NCBI RefSeq assembly: GCF_027587175.1
Contig: NZ_JAPCID010000017.1
Span: 62,001 to 126,000 of the forward strand
DNA length: 64,000 bases
Source: Solirubrobacter deserti
GTDB lineage: Bacteria > Actinomycetota > Thermoleophilia > Solirubrobacterales > Solirubrobacteraceae
Reading direction: 5' to 3'
The notes below the pieces were generated by a model. It was given only the letters and a program-made list of their open reading frames with translations, was not told where the DNA came from and searched no databases. Positions 42,115 through 53,000 of this stretch are shown here, piece after piece (position 1 is the first letter of the stretch; every line of letters begins with the position of its first letter). Position numbers and translations under genes: made by a program.

Positions 42115-42148
42115 TTGACAGCGAAGATTGAAGTGGAGTAGCTTCGCT
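42115..42148 (+). promoter_or_regulatory. Promoter of ThuA/GSDH gene 2 with overlapping inverted repeat
   Basis: TTGACA (42115-42120), an 18-bp spacer and TAGCTT (42139-42144). agcgaag (42120-42126) is inverted as cttcgct (42142-42148), covering the -10. It matches the ThuA gene 1 promoter in layout and in the upstream acaaaag-ccttgaca. A 112-bp leader follows. Confidence 0.7.
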
Positions 42149-42260
42149 CAAGGGTCTGTGCCGAACTCAGGAAGAGTCCGCCGCAGAAGGCGTAAAGCAA
42201 GAAAGCCAGCGACACAGTCCGGGGGAGAGGAATAGGCCCCGGGGAGGAGGAGTTCGAGGG

Positions 42261-45200
42261 ATGATCCACCGAGGTCACCTGGGCGTGCCCGGACGGCGCG
42301 CCGTCTTGTGGTGCGCCACGCTCGCGGCACTGCTCGCGACGATGCTGCTGCCGGCGCTCGCCGGCGCGCAGGAAAGCAAGCGCGTACTGCTCTACACCGG
42401 CACGACCGGCTTCCGCCACACGGACGCCATCGACAACGGTCGCCAGCCGGTCCAGAACGCGATCCAGGCCGCCGGCTACACGGTGGACTGGGAGAACTGC
42501 GTCGGCAACGGCGGCGCCGCGAACAACTGCGACAACCCGGACAAGAACCCCCGCATCTTCACGGACGAGAACCTCGCCAAGTACGACGCGATCGTTCTAT
42601 TGAACTCCTCGGCCGGGCCTCCCGGCCCGTTGTGGTCGGACGCCCAGAAGGCGGCGATCATCAAGTACGTCCAGAACGGCGGCGGCATCGCCGGCGTCCA
42701 CAACGCCACCGACATGGGCACCACGGTCGAGACGTGGGACTGGTGGGACGGCAACAACGGCAACTCCGTCGTCGGCGCCACGATGCGCGGCCACGCGATC
42801 ACCGACCGCAACAACGTCGGCCAGATCCAGGTCGCCGACAAGAACCACCTCGCCACGCGTGATCTTCCCGACACCTACGGGTTCGGCGACGAGCACTACA
42901 ACTTCCGCCGCAACGTGCGCGGCTCGCACCACGTGCTCACGACGATCGACGAGAGCACCTACACGCCGGGCGGCAACGGCATGGGCCAGGACCACCCGCT
43001 GACGTGGTGCAAGCTCTACGACGGCGACGCGATCAACGACAACACCACCATCCCGGGCTCCAACCCGCCGCAGCCAAACCTGAAGGCCTACAACGACGGC
43101 CGCACGTGGGTCACGTCGATGGGTCACTTCGGCGCCTCCTACACGGAGAACGGCGGCAACAACAACCTCATCAAGACGATCGTCGGCGGCGTCCGCTGGG
43201 TCGCGGGTGAAGGCAAGAAGTCCGACTGCGCCGGCACCGTCTGGTCGTCGTACACGCGCGAGGTCGTCGTCGCCGACGCCAACAACCCGATCGGCATCGA
43301 CGTCGCCAAGGACGGCAAGGTCTACTGGTCCGAGATCGGCAACCCGATCGGCATGGAGTCGACGGGTTACATCAAGATGCACGACCCGACCAAGCCGGCC
43401 AACAACAAGACGACGGTCGCCTCGATCCCCACGCGCGCCGATCACGGCAACTCCGAGGACGGCGTCCTCGGCATGGCGCTGCAGCCGGGCTTCGACCTCT
43501 CAGACCCGAACAAGCGCCACCTCTTCGTCTACTACTCGCCGCGCAACGCGGCGTGGCCGACGTCCGGCAACGCGATGGTCGTGGGCTACAACCAGATCAG
43601 CCGCTTCACGCTGACCGAGGACGGCACGGCCGTCGTCCCGGGCTCCGAGCGCAAGATCCTCGAGGTCCCGAAGGCCAAGATCTCCGGCTCGCCGGCCGGC
43701 TTCCCCGGCGGTCCGTCCGACTCCGGCCCCGGTCACGTCGGCGGCGCCGGCATGGACTTCGACTCCGCGGGCAACCTCTACCTCGGCATCGGCGACGACG
43801 TGTCCCCGAACGCCGGCGGCCACGACCGCTACGCGCCGATGGACTTCCGCGCCAAGGAGCGCTGGGACGCGCGCAAGACGTCGCAGAACTCGGCCGACCT
43901 GCGCGGCAAGATCATCCGCATCGCGCCCAAGCTCGGCGACATCCCCGTCGACGCGACGCCGGGCGTGGACACGACCTACGGCATCCCGACGGGCAACCTG
44001 TTCCCGGTCGGCACCGCGAAGGCCCGCCCCGAGATCTACGCGATGGGCTTCCGCCAGCCGTTCACCCTGCACACCGACCCGAAGAACCCGGGCATCGTGG
44101 GCACGGGCGAGTACTGCCACGACAACGGCACCCCCAACGCCACCCGCTCTCCGGCGGGCACGTGCGAGTGGAACCTCCTCAACAAGGCGGGTAACCACGG
44201 CTGGCCGCTGTGCGTGGGCGACAACTCGGCCGCGAACTCGATGTTCAAGTGGAACTACGCCACGAGCACCTCGACCGGCGAGCGCTACGACTGCAACGGG
44301 TCGACCGTCTCGTCCGACATCCGCTGGGCGCCCACGGGCCAGACGCCGGTGGAGCCGACGTTCGACGGCCTCGACACGCTGCCCGGTCCGGTCGAGAAGG
44401 CGACCGTGTGGAAGAACTACCCCGGCACGCAGCCGGCTGCCTTCGGCAACCTGGCCTCCGGCGGCATGCAGCCCGTCGCCGGTCCGATCTACCGCTACGA
44501 CGCCGCCACGGCGGGCCAGGGCGCGTTCCCGGCCTACTACGACGGCTCGTGGTTCATCAACAACCGCGGCGACTCCGGCTTCTGGAAGGAAGTCAAGATG
44601 CGCGCGGACAACAACCAGATGCTGCGCGTGCAGGACTGGCTGCCGTGGAACGGCGGCGTGAACCCGAACAACGCCAACTCGGGCTTCGTCATCGGGACGC
44701 AGTTCGGCCCTGACGGCAACCTGTACATGGCGCGCTACTCGGTCGGCTGCTGCCGCTCGGAGACGAACGCGGCCCAGCAGAACCAGATCGTCAAGATCTC
44801 GTTCAACGTCCAGGACGAGTGCCTGACCGACACCAACGCGCCGAACACGTCGGCGACGGTGACCGGGCAGGCCTATCCGGACCGCCCGAACACCTACGTC
44901 AACTCGGCCAAGCTGCGCCTGGCCGCGACCGACTCCGGGTGCGCCGGCGTCAAGAACATCGAGTACCGCGAGGTCGGCGCCAGCGAGTGGCAGCCGTACT
45001 CGAACGAGGTCACGTTCGAAGAGGGCAAGACCTACAACATCGAGTTCCGCGCGACCGACCGCAAGGACAACGTCGCCACGGTCAAGACGACCACGTTCGA
45101 GATCCTCAAGATCAACGACACGACGGCTCCGGTCGTCACGGCGGCCACGGCCGGCAACAAGGACCAGCGCGACTTCTTCGTCGGCTCGGCCACGCTCACG

Positions 45201-48200
45201 CTCACGGCGACCGACAACGAGGTCGGCGGCTCCGGCGTCCAGACGGTCGAGTACCGCACCAACGGCGGCGCCTGGACGGCCTACACCGCGCCGGTCGCGT
45301 TCAACGCCGCGGGCAACTACACCGTCGACTACCGCGCGACGGACAAGGTCAACAACACGTCCGAGGTCAAGTCGGCCACGTTCCGCATCCTCGCGGGCGC
45401 GGGCTGCACGCCGGGCCGCTCGGACGAGTTCGACGGCAGCGCGCTCAGCTCCCAGTGGCTGCGCCACACGCGCAACGGCGGCACGCCCGAGACGGGCGCG
45501 TTCGCTCCGACGCTCGCCAACGGCAAGCTGACGCTGCCGACGCACAACTTCGAGCTCGACTCGAACTCCACGACGACGGCCGTCGGACCGGTGAACTTCA
45601 TCGGCCAGGACCTCGCGTCGCTCGGCACCAACTGGACCGTGGAGACCCAGCTCACGGTGCAGTTCACCGGCGGCTGGCAGCACACGGGCCTGATCGTGCA
45701 CAACGGGGACAACAACTTCTTCCGCGCCACGATCACGCACGACCTCAACCAGGGCCGCTCGTTCGTCGAGCAGTCCAAGGACAACCCGAGCAGCACGGAG
45801 GGCGCGCGCGTCCAGGCCGGCGGCTCGGTGGGCATCGTCACCGACCAGTCGCAGCCGGTCACGATCCGCATGCGTTACATGCGCGTGGACGGCTCCAACA
45901 CGGTCCAGGCCCACTACCGCGTGATCGCTCCGGCGAGCGCCGCGAACCCGGACTGGGTCGCGTTCCCGGGTGCGGCCACGTTCAACGACCTCAACCCGAC
46001 GTCCGGCGCTCGCCGTGACGCCGCGGGGTCGCGCATCGGCATCATCGCCGGCGGGAACTTCCCGGGCACGGCCGGCACGCACCCGTACAACGGCACCCCG
46101 GCGAACGTGGTCGTGGACTACTTCCGCGTCAGCCCGGACCCGGTGACGTGCGAGACGGCGGCGCCGGTCACCACCGCCACGCTCGACCCGGCCGCTCCGG
46201 CGACCGGCGACACCTACGACCGCGCGGTCAAGGTCAACTTCTCGGCGGCCGACTCCGGCGCGAGCGCGTCCGGCGTCGAGAAGACCGAGTACCGCTTGAT
46301 CACCAACGGCGTGGCCGGCCAGTGGACGACGAAGGAGAACTCGGGCTCCGAGAACCCCTTCGCGAACCAGCTCACGGTCTCCAGCAGCGGCACCAACGTC
46401 GTCGAGTTCCGCTCGACCGACAAGGCGGCCAACACCGAGGAGACCAAGTCCGTCACGTTCAAGGTCCAGTTGCCGGTCTGCGACCGCTCGGACGAGTTCG
46501 ACGGCACGGAGATCCTGCCCCGCTGGATCCGTCACACGCGCAACGGCGGCACGCCCACCACGGGCCCGCTCGCGCCGACGGTCTCCGACGGCCAGCTCCA
46601 CCTGCCGACGAACGACCTCGAGATCGACAACTCCACGAACCCGACGTCGTTCGGCCCGATCAACTTCCTCGGCCAGGACCTGCCCTCCCTGGGCACCGAC
46701 TGGTCGGTGGAGACGCAGTTCACCGCGCAGTACCGCGGTGGCTGGCAGAACATCGGCCTGGCGGTGTGGAACGGTGACAACAACTTCATCCGCTCCACGC
46801 TGACCCACAGCCTCAGCAACAGCTCGATCTACGTCGAGAGCTCGAAGGACAACCCGGCCGCTTCCAACGGCACGCCTTCGCCCGAGGGCGTGCGCGCCAC
46901 GGCCGGTGGCAACCGCAACATCCTGGCCACCAACACCGGCCCGGTCACGATCAAGATGCGCTTCCGGCGCGTGGACGGGGCCAACACGATCCAGGCCCAC
47001 TACCAGGTCGTGGCGCCCGCCAGCGCCGCGAACGCCGACTGGGTCGCCTTCCCGGGCAACGCGTCCTTCTGGGACCTGAACCCGGCCAACGGCCCGCGCC
47101 GTGACGCCACCGGCTCGCGGATCGGCCTGATCGCGCAGGACAACTGGCCCGCGGGCGGCACGTTCCCGTCCAACGGCCAGCCGGCGATCGCGCACGTCGA
47201 CTACTTCCGGGTCACCCCGGACAACTGCCCGACGGGCGCGGACACCACGGCTCCGACGACGACCGCCACGGCGGCGCCGGCGGCTCCGAACGGCTCGGCC
47301 GGCTGGTACACCTCGGACGTCAACGTCACCCTCGCGGGCAACGACGGCGCCAACGGCTCCGGCATCGAGCGCACCGAGTACAAGGTCAACGGCGGCGCCT
47401 TCGCGCCGTACACCGCGCCGATCGCCCTCACGACGACCGGTACGCACACGATCGAGTTCCGCTCGATCGACAAGAACAACAACACCGAGGCCACCAAGAC
47501 GGCCACCTACAAGGTCGACAAGGCGGCCCCGACCTCGACGGCGACGCTGCAGCCGGCCACGACCCCGTCGACGGGTCCGGTCACGCTCACGCTCGCCGGT
47601 GAGGACCAGGCCGCGGGCTCGGGGCTGGCGAAGCTCGAGTTCCAGGTCAACAACGCCAGCGTCTTCGGCGCCCTGACGGCCTCGGCCGAGTGGGTGACCT
47701 ACGACGCCGCCAACAAGCCGACGTTCTCGGCTCCGGGCCTCTACAGCGTCGACTACCGCGCGACGGACGCGGCGGGCAACGTGGAGGCGGCCAAGACGAT
47801 CGCGTTCACGATCACCGCGCCCAACAACGACAAGACCGCTCCGGTCACGTCGCAGTCGCTGGACCCGGCTCAGCCGGGCGCCGGCAAGACCTACAGCGGT
47901 CCCGTCACGGTCAAGTTCTCGGCGCTGGACCCGCTTCCCGCGGGGCCGGCCGGCAAGACCGTCGCGGTGACCGCCGCGGGCGACCGCTGGGCGCCGGACG
48001 CGATCAGCCTCGTCTCGGGCGACACCGTGCGCTGGGACTTCCCGGCCGACGGCCACTTCCCGCACGACGTGTGGCTGGTGGCGCCGGGCGGCGACTGGGC
48101 CAACCCGACGAAGGAGTCGGAGTGGGTCAACCCGGGCGGCCCGTCCGTCACCAAGACGCTGAACACGGTCGGCACCTACACGTTCATCTGCAAGGTGCAC

Positions 48201-49964
48201 GCGTTCCCGGACCCGAACGAGGGTCGCTGGATCGGCATGGTCGGCACGGCCACGGTGACGGCGGCTCCGGCGGGCGAGCAGCCCTCCGGTGTCGACTACA
48301 CCGAGTACCGCGTCAAGACGGGCGAGACGCAGGGCGACTGGGTCAGGGCCAACAACACCGGCACGGCGAACCCGTTCGCCTCGCAGGTCACGGTCGAGGC
48401 CGAAGGCCAGCACACGGTCGAGTTCCGCTCGGTCGACAAGGCGGGCAACGCCGAGACGGCCAAGTCGGTCGCGTTCGGCATCGACATCCCCGAGCCCGGC
48501 ACGCCGGTGATCGAGGCGTTCGCCGATCCGACCTCGGGCAAGGCCCCGCTCGTGTCCCGCTTCTCCGCCTCGGGCTATGACCCCGACGGCGGCGAGCTGA
48601 GCTACAAGTGGGAGTTCACCGACGGCCCGACGGTCCTGGGCCCGATCGTGACCCGCACGTTCACGCAGGCGGGCACGTACACGGTCAAGGTCACCGCCAC
48701 CGACGACGAGGGCGACAAGAGCTCGAAGGAGCTCACCGTCACCGTCAGCGGCACGGGCGGCAACCCGCCGACGGTCGACGCCACGGCCGACCGCACCACC
48801 GCGGTCGCGCCGGCGCTGGTCGCGTTCACGGCCACGGGCACGGGCGAAGGCCTGCGCTACTCGTGGGAGTTCGGTGACGGCGAGCGCTCGGTGAACCCGA
48901 CGCCGGAGCACGTCTACCTGGAGCCGGGCGACTACACCGCCCGCGTCACGGTGACCGACAAGTACGGCGCCACCGCCACGAAGACCGTGACCATCAAGAT
49001 CACGGCCCCGGCGGCCAACCTGGCGCCGGCGTGGACGACGGACGGCACCCCGGTGGGCCATGTCGGCTTCAACGGCGACCCGATGCAGGTGCAGTTCACG
49101 GCCGAAGCCAAGGACCCCAACAAGGACACGGTCAGCTACGAGTGGGACTTCGACGACGACTCCGCCAAGTCGACCAAGCAGTCCCCGGTGCACACCTACA
49201 CCCAGCCGGGCACGTACGACGTGACGGTCAAGGTCACCGACGGCAAGGGCGGCGAGCTCACCAAGACCATCCAGGTCACGGTCGCGCGCAAGGCCAACAC
49301 GCTGCCCGAGGTCACGATCGAGGCCGATCCGAAGCAGGGCCCCGGCCCGCTGACGGTGCGCTTCAGCTCGCAGATCAGCGACGCTGACGGCGACGGCTGG
49401 AAGTCCGCGTGGAACTTCGGCGACGGCTCCGGCTCCGCCGAGGACCACCCGACGCACGTCTACAACGCGCCGGGCGTCTACACGGCGACGCTGACGATCA
49501 CGGACGCGCAGGGCGGCGTGACCACCAAGTCGGTCCAGATCACGGTCACGGCGGTCCAGGGTGGCGGCACGCAGTCCGCGCCCAAGACCAACGCGGCCGC
49601 CCCGGCGCCCGAGCAGGCGGCGTGGTTCGGCGTCGGCGAGCCGGTCAGGACCTCGGTCAGCGCCTTCGCCAAGAGCGGCCTGTCGGTCAAGGTCACGGCC
49701 ACGGAGGCGATGAGCGGCACCGCCAAGCTCGTCGTCACCAAGAAGGTCGCCAAGGCCCTCGGCCTGAAGTCGACCACGCTCGCGAGCGCGAAGGTGTCCT
49801 TCACGGGCGCCGGCAGCAAGGCCGTGAAGTTCACGGCGAGCAAGGCCGTCAAGCGGGCCCTGGCCAAGGCCAAGGGCTCCGTGAAGGTCACCCTCTCCGT
49901 GAGCCTGAAGGCCAGCGGCGAGGCGGCGAAGAACTCGTCGCGCTCGGTGACGCTGACGAAGTAG
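42261..49964 (+). CDS. Giant secreted ThuA/GSDH protein 2 with nested cupredoxin and PKD domains
   Basis: 2567 residues. ATG 42261 follows GGAGGAGGAG and the signal peptide ends near LPALAGAQE. Domains in order: ThuA-like (about 40-320; VLLYTGTTGFRHTDAIDNG, DEHYNFRRNVRGSHHV); GSDH beta-propeller (335-853); two Ig-like (853-1046); LamG-like (1054-1297, starting SDEFDGSALSSQW); Ig-like; second LamG-like (1410-1654, SDEFDGTEILPRW); two Ig-like. Next is an Ig-like domain split by a cupredoxin (about 1899-2002) with ligands H1935, C1977, H1980 and M1993. Four PKD domains follow (2082-2432), then a C-terminal domain of about 115 residues shared only with the next protein. No sortase signal. Probably a surface or secreted carbohydrate-binding oxidoreductase; the catalytic role is inferred from family. 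Confidence 0.87.
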   Translation: MIHRGHLGVPGRRAVLWCATLAALLATMLLPALAGAQESKRVLLYTGTTGFRHTDAIDNGRQPVQNAIQAAGYTVDWENCVGNGGAANNCDNPDKNPRIFTDENLAKYDAIVLLNSSAGPPGPLWSDAQKAAIIKYVQNGGGIAGVHNATDMGTTVETWDWWDGNNGNSVVGATMRGHAITDRNNVGQIQVADKNHLATRDLPDTYGFGDEHYNFRRNVRGSHHVLTTIDESTYTPGGNGMGQDHPLTWCKLYDGDAINDNTTIPGSNPPQPNLKAYNDGRTWVTSMGHFGASYTENGGNNNLIKTIVGGVRWVAGEGKKSDCAGTVWSSYTREVVVADANNPIGIDVAKDGKVYWSEIGNPIGMESTGYIKMHDPTKPANNKTTVASIPTRADHGNSEDGVLGMALQPGFDLSDPNKRHLFVYYSPRNAAWPTSGNAMVVGYNQISRFTLTEDGTAVVPGSERKILEVPKAKISGSPAGFPGGPSDSGPGHVGGAGMDFDSAGNLYLGIGDDVSPNAGGHDRYAPMDFRAKERWDARKTSQNSADLRGKIIRIAPKLGDIPVDATPGVDTTYGIPTGNLFPVGTAKARPEIYAMGFRQPFTLHTDPKNPGIVGTGEYCHDNGTPNATRSPAGTCEWNLLNKAGNHGWPLCVGDNSAANSMFKWNYATSTSTGERYDCNGSTVSSDIRWAPTGQTPVEPTFDGLDTLPGPVEKATVWKNYPGTQPAAFGNLASGGMQPVAGPIYRYDAATAGQGAFPAYYDGSWFINNRGDSGFWKEVKMRADNNQMLRVQDWLPWNGGVNPNNANSGFVIGTQFGPDGNLYMARYSVGCCRSETNAAQQNQIVKISFNVQDECLTDTNAPNTSATVTGQAYPDRPNTYVNSAKLRLAATDSGCAGVKNIEYREVGASEWQPYSNEVTFEEGKTYNIEFRATDRKDNVATVKTTTFEILKINDTTAPVVTAATAGNKDQRDFFVGSATLTLTATDNEVGGSGVQTVEYRTNGGAWTAYTAPVAFNAAGNYTVDYRATDKVNNTSEVKSATFRILAGAGCTPGRSDEFDGSALSSQWLRHTRNGGTPETGAFAPTLANGKLTLPTHNFELDSNSTTTAVGPVNFIGQDLASLGTNWTVETQLTVQFTGGWQHTGLIVHNGDNNFFRATITHDLNQGRSFVEQSKDNPSSTEGARVQAGGSVGIVTDQSQPVTIRMRYMRVDGSNTVQAHYRVIAPASAANPDWVAFPGAATFNDLNPTSGARRDAAGSRIGIIAGGNFPGTAGTHPYNGTPANVVVDYFRVSPDPVTCETAAPVTTATLDPAAPATGDTYDRAVKVNFSAADSGASASGVEKTEYRLITNGVAGQWTTKENSGSENPFANQLTVSSSGTNVVEFRSTDKAANTEETKSVTFKVQLPVCDRSDEFDGTEILPRWIRHTRNGGTPTTGPLAPTVSDGQLHLPTNDLEIDNSTNPTSFGPINFLGQDLPSLGTDWSVETQFTAQYRGGWQNIGLAVWNGDNNFIRSTLTHSLSNSSIYVESSKDNPAASNGTPSPEGVRATAGGNRNILATNTGPVTIKMRFRRVDGANTIQAHYQVVAPASAANADWVAFPGNASFWDLNPANGPRRDATGSRIGLIAQDNWPAGGTFPSNGQPAIAHVDYFRVTPDNCPTGADTTAPTTTATAAPAAPNGSAGWYTSDVNVTLAGNDGANGSGIERTEYKVNGGAFAPYTAPIALTTTGTHTIEFRSIDKNNNTEATKTATYKVDKAAPTSTATLQPATTPSTGPVTLTLAGEDQAAGSGLAKLEFQVNNASVFGALTASAEWVTYDAANKPTFSAPGLYSVDYRATDAAGNVEAAKTIAFTITAPNNDKTAPVTSQSLDPAQPGAGKTYSGPVTVKFSALDPLPAGPAGKTVAVTAAGDRWAPDAISLVSGDTVRWDFPADGHFPHDVWLVAPGGDWANPTKESEWVNPGGPSVTKTLNTVGTYTFICKVHAFPDPNEGRWIGMVGTATVTAAPAGEQPSGVDYTEYRVKTGETQGDWVRANNTGTANPFASQVTVEAEGQHTVEFRSVDKAGNAETAKSVAFGIDIPEPGTPVIEAFADPTSGKAPLVSRFSASGYDPDGGELSYKWEFTDGPTVLGPIVTRTFTQAGTYTVKVTATDDEGDKSSKELTVTVSGTGGNPPTVDATADRTTAVAPALVAFTATGTGEGLRYSWEFGDGERSVNPTPEHVYLEPGDYTARVTVTDKYGATATKTVTIKITAPAANLAPAWTTDGTPVGHVGFNGDPMQVQFTAEAKDPNKDTVSYEWDFDDDSAKSTKQSPVHTYTQPGTYDVTVKVTDGKGGELTKTIQVTVARKANTLPEVTIEADPKQGPGPLTVRFSSQISDADGDGWKSAWNFGDGSGSAEDHPTHVYNAPGVYTATLTITDAQGGVTTKSVQITVTAVQGGGTQSAPKTNAAAPAPEQAAWFGVGEPVRTSVSAFAKSGLSVKVTATEAMSGTAKLVVTKKVAKALGLKSTTLASAKVSFTGAGSKAVKFTASKAVKRALAKAKGSVKVTLSVSLKASGEAAKNSSRSVTLTK

Positions 49965-49990
49965 CAAGACCGCAGTGCCCGAGTGATCAC

Positions 49991-50023
49991 AAGGCGGCCG
50001 CCCCTGGTCAGGGCGGCCGCCTT
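49991..50023 (+). terminator. Perfect 13-bp hairpin between the two giant genes
   Basis: aaggcggccgccc (49991-50003) pairs exactly with gggcggccgcctt (50011-50023), with a 7-nt loop, 27 bp after the stop. No obvious promoter hexamers were found between it and the next start, so some read-through is possible. Confidence 0.75.
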
Positions 50024-50072
50024 CGGGCGTCTCAGACCATCAGCACCACAGGCGTTGTGCGAGGGGAGAGGG

Positions 50073-53000
50073 ATGGCACGGAAGTGGATCGGGCTGGTCG
50101 TAGCGCTGCTGACGCTGGGAGCGATGGCTCCAGCGGCGGCGTCGGCGCAGGACACGGCCAAAGTCCTCATCTATTCGGGGACGACGGGCTACAGACACGC
50201 CGGAAGCAGCGAGGCGATCCAGCCCGCGGTGGTGGAGCTGATCCAGGCCAAGCTGCAGGCCGCCGGCGTCGCGAGCGACTACCGCACCTGCAGCGGGCAC
50301 GGCACCGGGAGCGGGACACTGCCCGGCTGCCGCAACACGACCGTCGGCAACCCGGCCATCTTCACCCCCGCGAACCTCGCGCAGTACGACGCGATCTTCT
50401 TCTGGCAGGCGTCGTCGCTGAACCGCGGCGACACGACCAGCCCGCAGCTGTTCACGGTGCCCGAACAGCAGGCGATCGAGGCCTTCGCCCGCGCGGGCGG
50501 CGGCATCGCCGCGATGCACGCCTCGGTGACCATGGGCGCCGGCGCGGTCACGTGGCCGTGGTGGGACGGGCCGGGTGACAGCGCGATCGGCGCGCTGATG
50601 CCGGGCCACTCGGCGACCGACTCCAGCAACATCGCGACCGTCGAGGTCTCCGACCGCCACCACCCGTCGACCAAGGACCTGCCCGACTCCTACCGCTTCG
50701 GCGACGAGCACTACACGTTCTCCTCCAACGTGCGCGGCACGCACCACGTGCTGATGACGCTCGACGAGGAGAGCTACAACGTCGGCAACGGCGTCACCCG
50801 CATGGGCGCGGACCACCCGATCGCGTGGTGCCGCATGTACGAGGGCGCGCGCATCTGGTCCTCGAGCCTCGGCCACTTCTCCGCCGCCTACCTCGAGAAC
50901 GGCGGCGACAACAACCTGCTCAAGCACCTGGTCGGCGGCGTGCGCTACGTCGCGGGCCTGGCGGGCAAGGACTCCGACTGCGGCGCCACGGTGTGGACGA
51001 ACTTCTCGCGCACCGTGCTCGCCGACGACCTGCGCGGCGCGATCGGCATGGACATCGCGCGCGACGGCAAGGTCTACTGGACCGAGATCGGCAACCAGGC
51101 GATCAACTCCGAGGGCCGGCTGCGGATGTGGAACCCGCAGACCAAGGCGACGAGCACGCTGCTGACGCTGCCCACGCGCGCCGACCACGAGTCCTCCAAC
51201 GACGGCGTGCTGGGCATGGCGCTCGACCCCGACTTCGCCACCAACCGGCGCCTGTACATCTACTACTCGCCGCGCCAGGACCCGGGCTGCAACAGCTGCC
51301 TCGTGGTCGGCCACAACGTGATCAGCCGCTTCACGCTCAACGCGGAGGGCACCGGCGTGGTGGCGGGCTCCGAGCAGGAGATCCTGCGGGTCCCCAAGGT
51401 CAAGGTCGGCAACGACAACGAGGACGGCATCGCCGGCCAGAACACCTACAGCGCGCACGTCGGCGGCGGCAGCCTGAGCTTCGACTCGGAGGGCAACCTC
51501 TACATCGGCACGGGCGACGACGTCGACCCGTTCGGCGCGGGTGGAAACGGCTACGCGCCGATGGACCAGCGCTACCCCGAGCGCTACGACGCGCGCAACA
51601 CGTCGGCCAACACGAACGACCTGCGCGGCAAGATCCTGCGCGTCAAGCCGCTCGCGAACGCGGCCGGCGCCGCGGGCGCGGGCACGACGTACGCCATCCC
51701 GGCGGGCAACATGTTCCCGGTTGGGACGGCCAAGACCAAGCCCGAGATCTTCGCCATGGGCTTCCGCAACCCGTTCACGGTCGCGGCCGACCCGGCGCAC
51801 CCGGGCACGGTCGTGGTCGGCGACTACGGCCCGGACGCGGCGACCAACAGCACCACGCGCGGCCCGGCCGGGATCATCGAGTGGAACCGCGTCACCAAGC
51901 CCGGCTTCTACGGCTGGCCGTTGTGCGCGGGCGACAACTCGACCGCGAACACCTACAACCGCTACACGTTCCCGAACGGGCCGAGCGGCGAGCGCTTCAA
52001 CTGCGGCGCCGCGACGATCCCGAACGAGTCGCCCAACCAGAGCGGCCTGACCGAGCTCCCCGGGCCGGCGATCGGCGCCGACGTCTGGCACAAGCGCACG
52101 GGCGACCACCCGGCGCGCTTCGGCATCCCCGCGCGGACGAGCCCGCAGGAGTCGATCACGGGCCCGATCTACAAGTACGACGCGTCCAACCCGTCCGACA
52201 CTAAGTGGCCGGCGTACTTCGACGGCGCGTGGCTGATGCTCGACCGCGCCCAGAACTGGTGGCGTGAGGCGCGCGTGCGCGACAACGGCTCGAGCCTGCT
52301 GCGCGTGAACGGCCTGTTCGGCTCCAGCCAGTTCGGCTCCCCTAGCCACTCGTATCCGATCCCGGTCAAGTTCGGCCCGGACGGCTCGCTGTACCTGGCG
52401 ACTTGGGACCACGACTGCTGCCGCGCCCAGCTGCCGTCCAGCCAGCCGGGCCGCCTGATGCGGATCGACTTCATCGGCGACCAGGTCGACACGACTGCGC
52501 CGGTGCTCACTCCGACGCTCACGGGCGGTCAGAACCCGAGCGGCGCCTACCTGGGCCGCGCGACGCTCACGCTCAACGCGACCGACCAGTCCGGCATCTC
52601 CCGCATCGAGTACTCGCTGGACGGGACGGAGTGGACGCGCTACACGGCGCCGGTCGGCTTCACCGACCGCGGTTCCTACACCGTGCGCGTACGGGCGGTG
52701 GACCGGGCGAACAACACGTCCGAGGTCCAGCAGGTCACCTTCACGGTGGTCGCGGGTGCGGCCTGCACGCCGGCACGCTCGGACGAGTTCGACGGCACGC
52801 TCAACACGACGCTGTGGAGCTACCGCCACGCGACGACGCCGGCCACCGGCACGCGCGCGCCGAGCGTCTCCGGCGGCAACCTCGTGCTGCCGCTCGGCGC
52901 GTTCTCGGTGGACCTCACCCGGCCGGGCCCGATCGGCTTCCTCGGCCAGCCGCTCCCGACCGGGGACTTCACGATGGTCGCGAAGCTCTCCGCGCCGGGC

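Noticed and set aside
48505-49555. PKD-encoding stretch as a DNA tandem repeat
   Set aside because: The four PKD domains are clear as protein repeats, but the DNA copies are too diverged to be a recent duplication or satellite.
43500-49967. Very long minus-strand open frame opposite giant gene 2
   Set aside because: It is antisense to a domain-rich gene in high-GC DNA. The translated text is a low-complexity Arg/Val/Ala mix with no domain, and its length comes from codon bias on the other strand.
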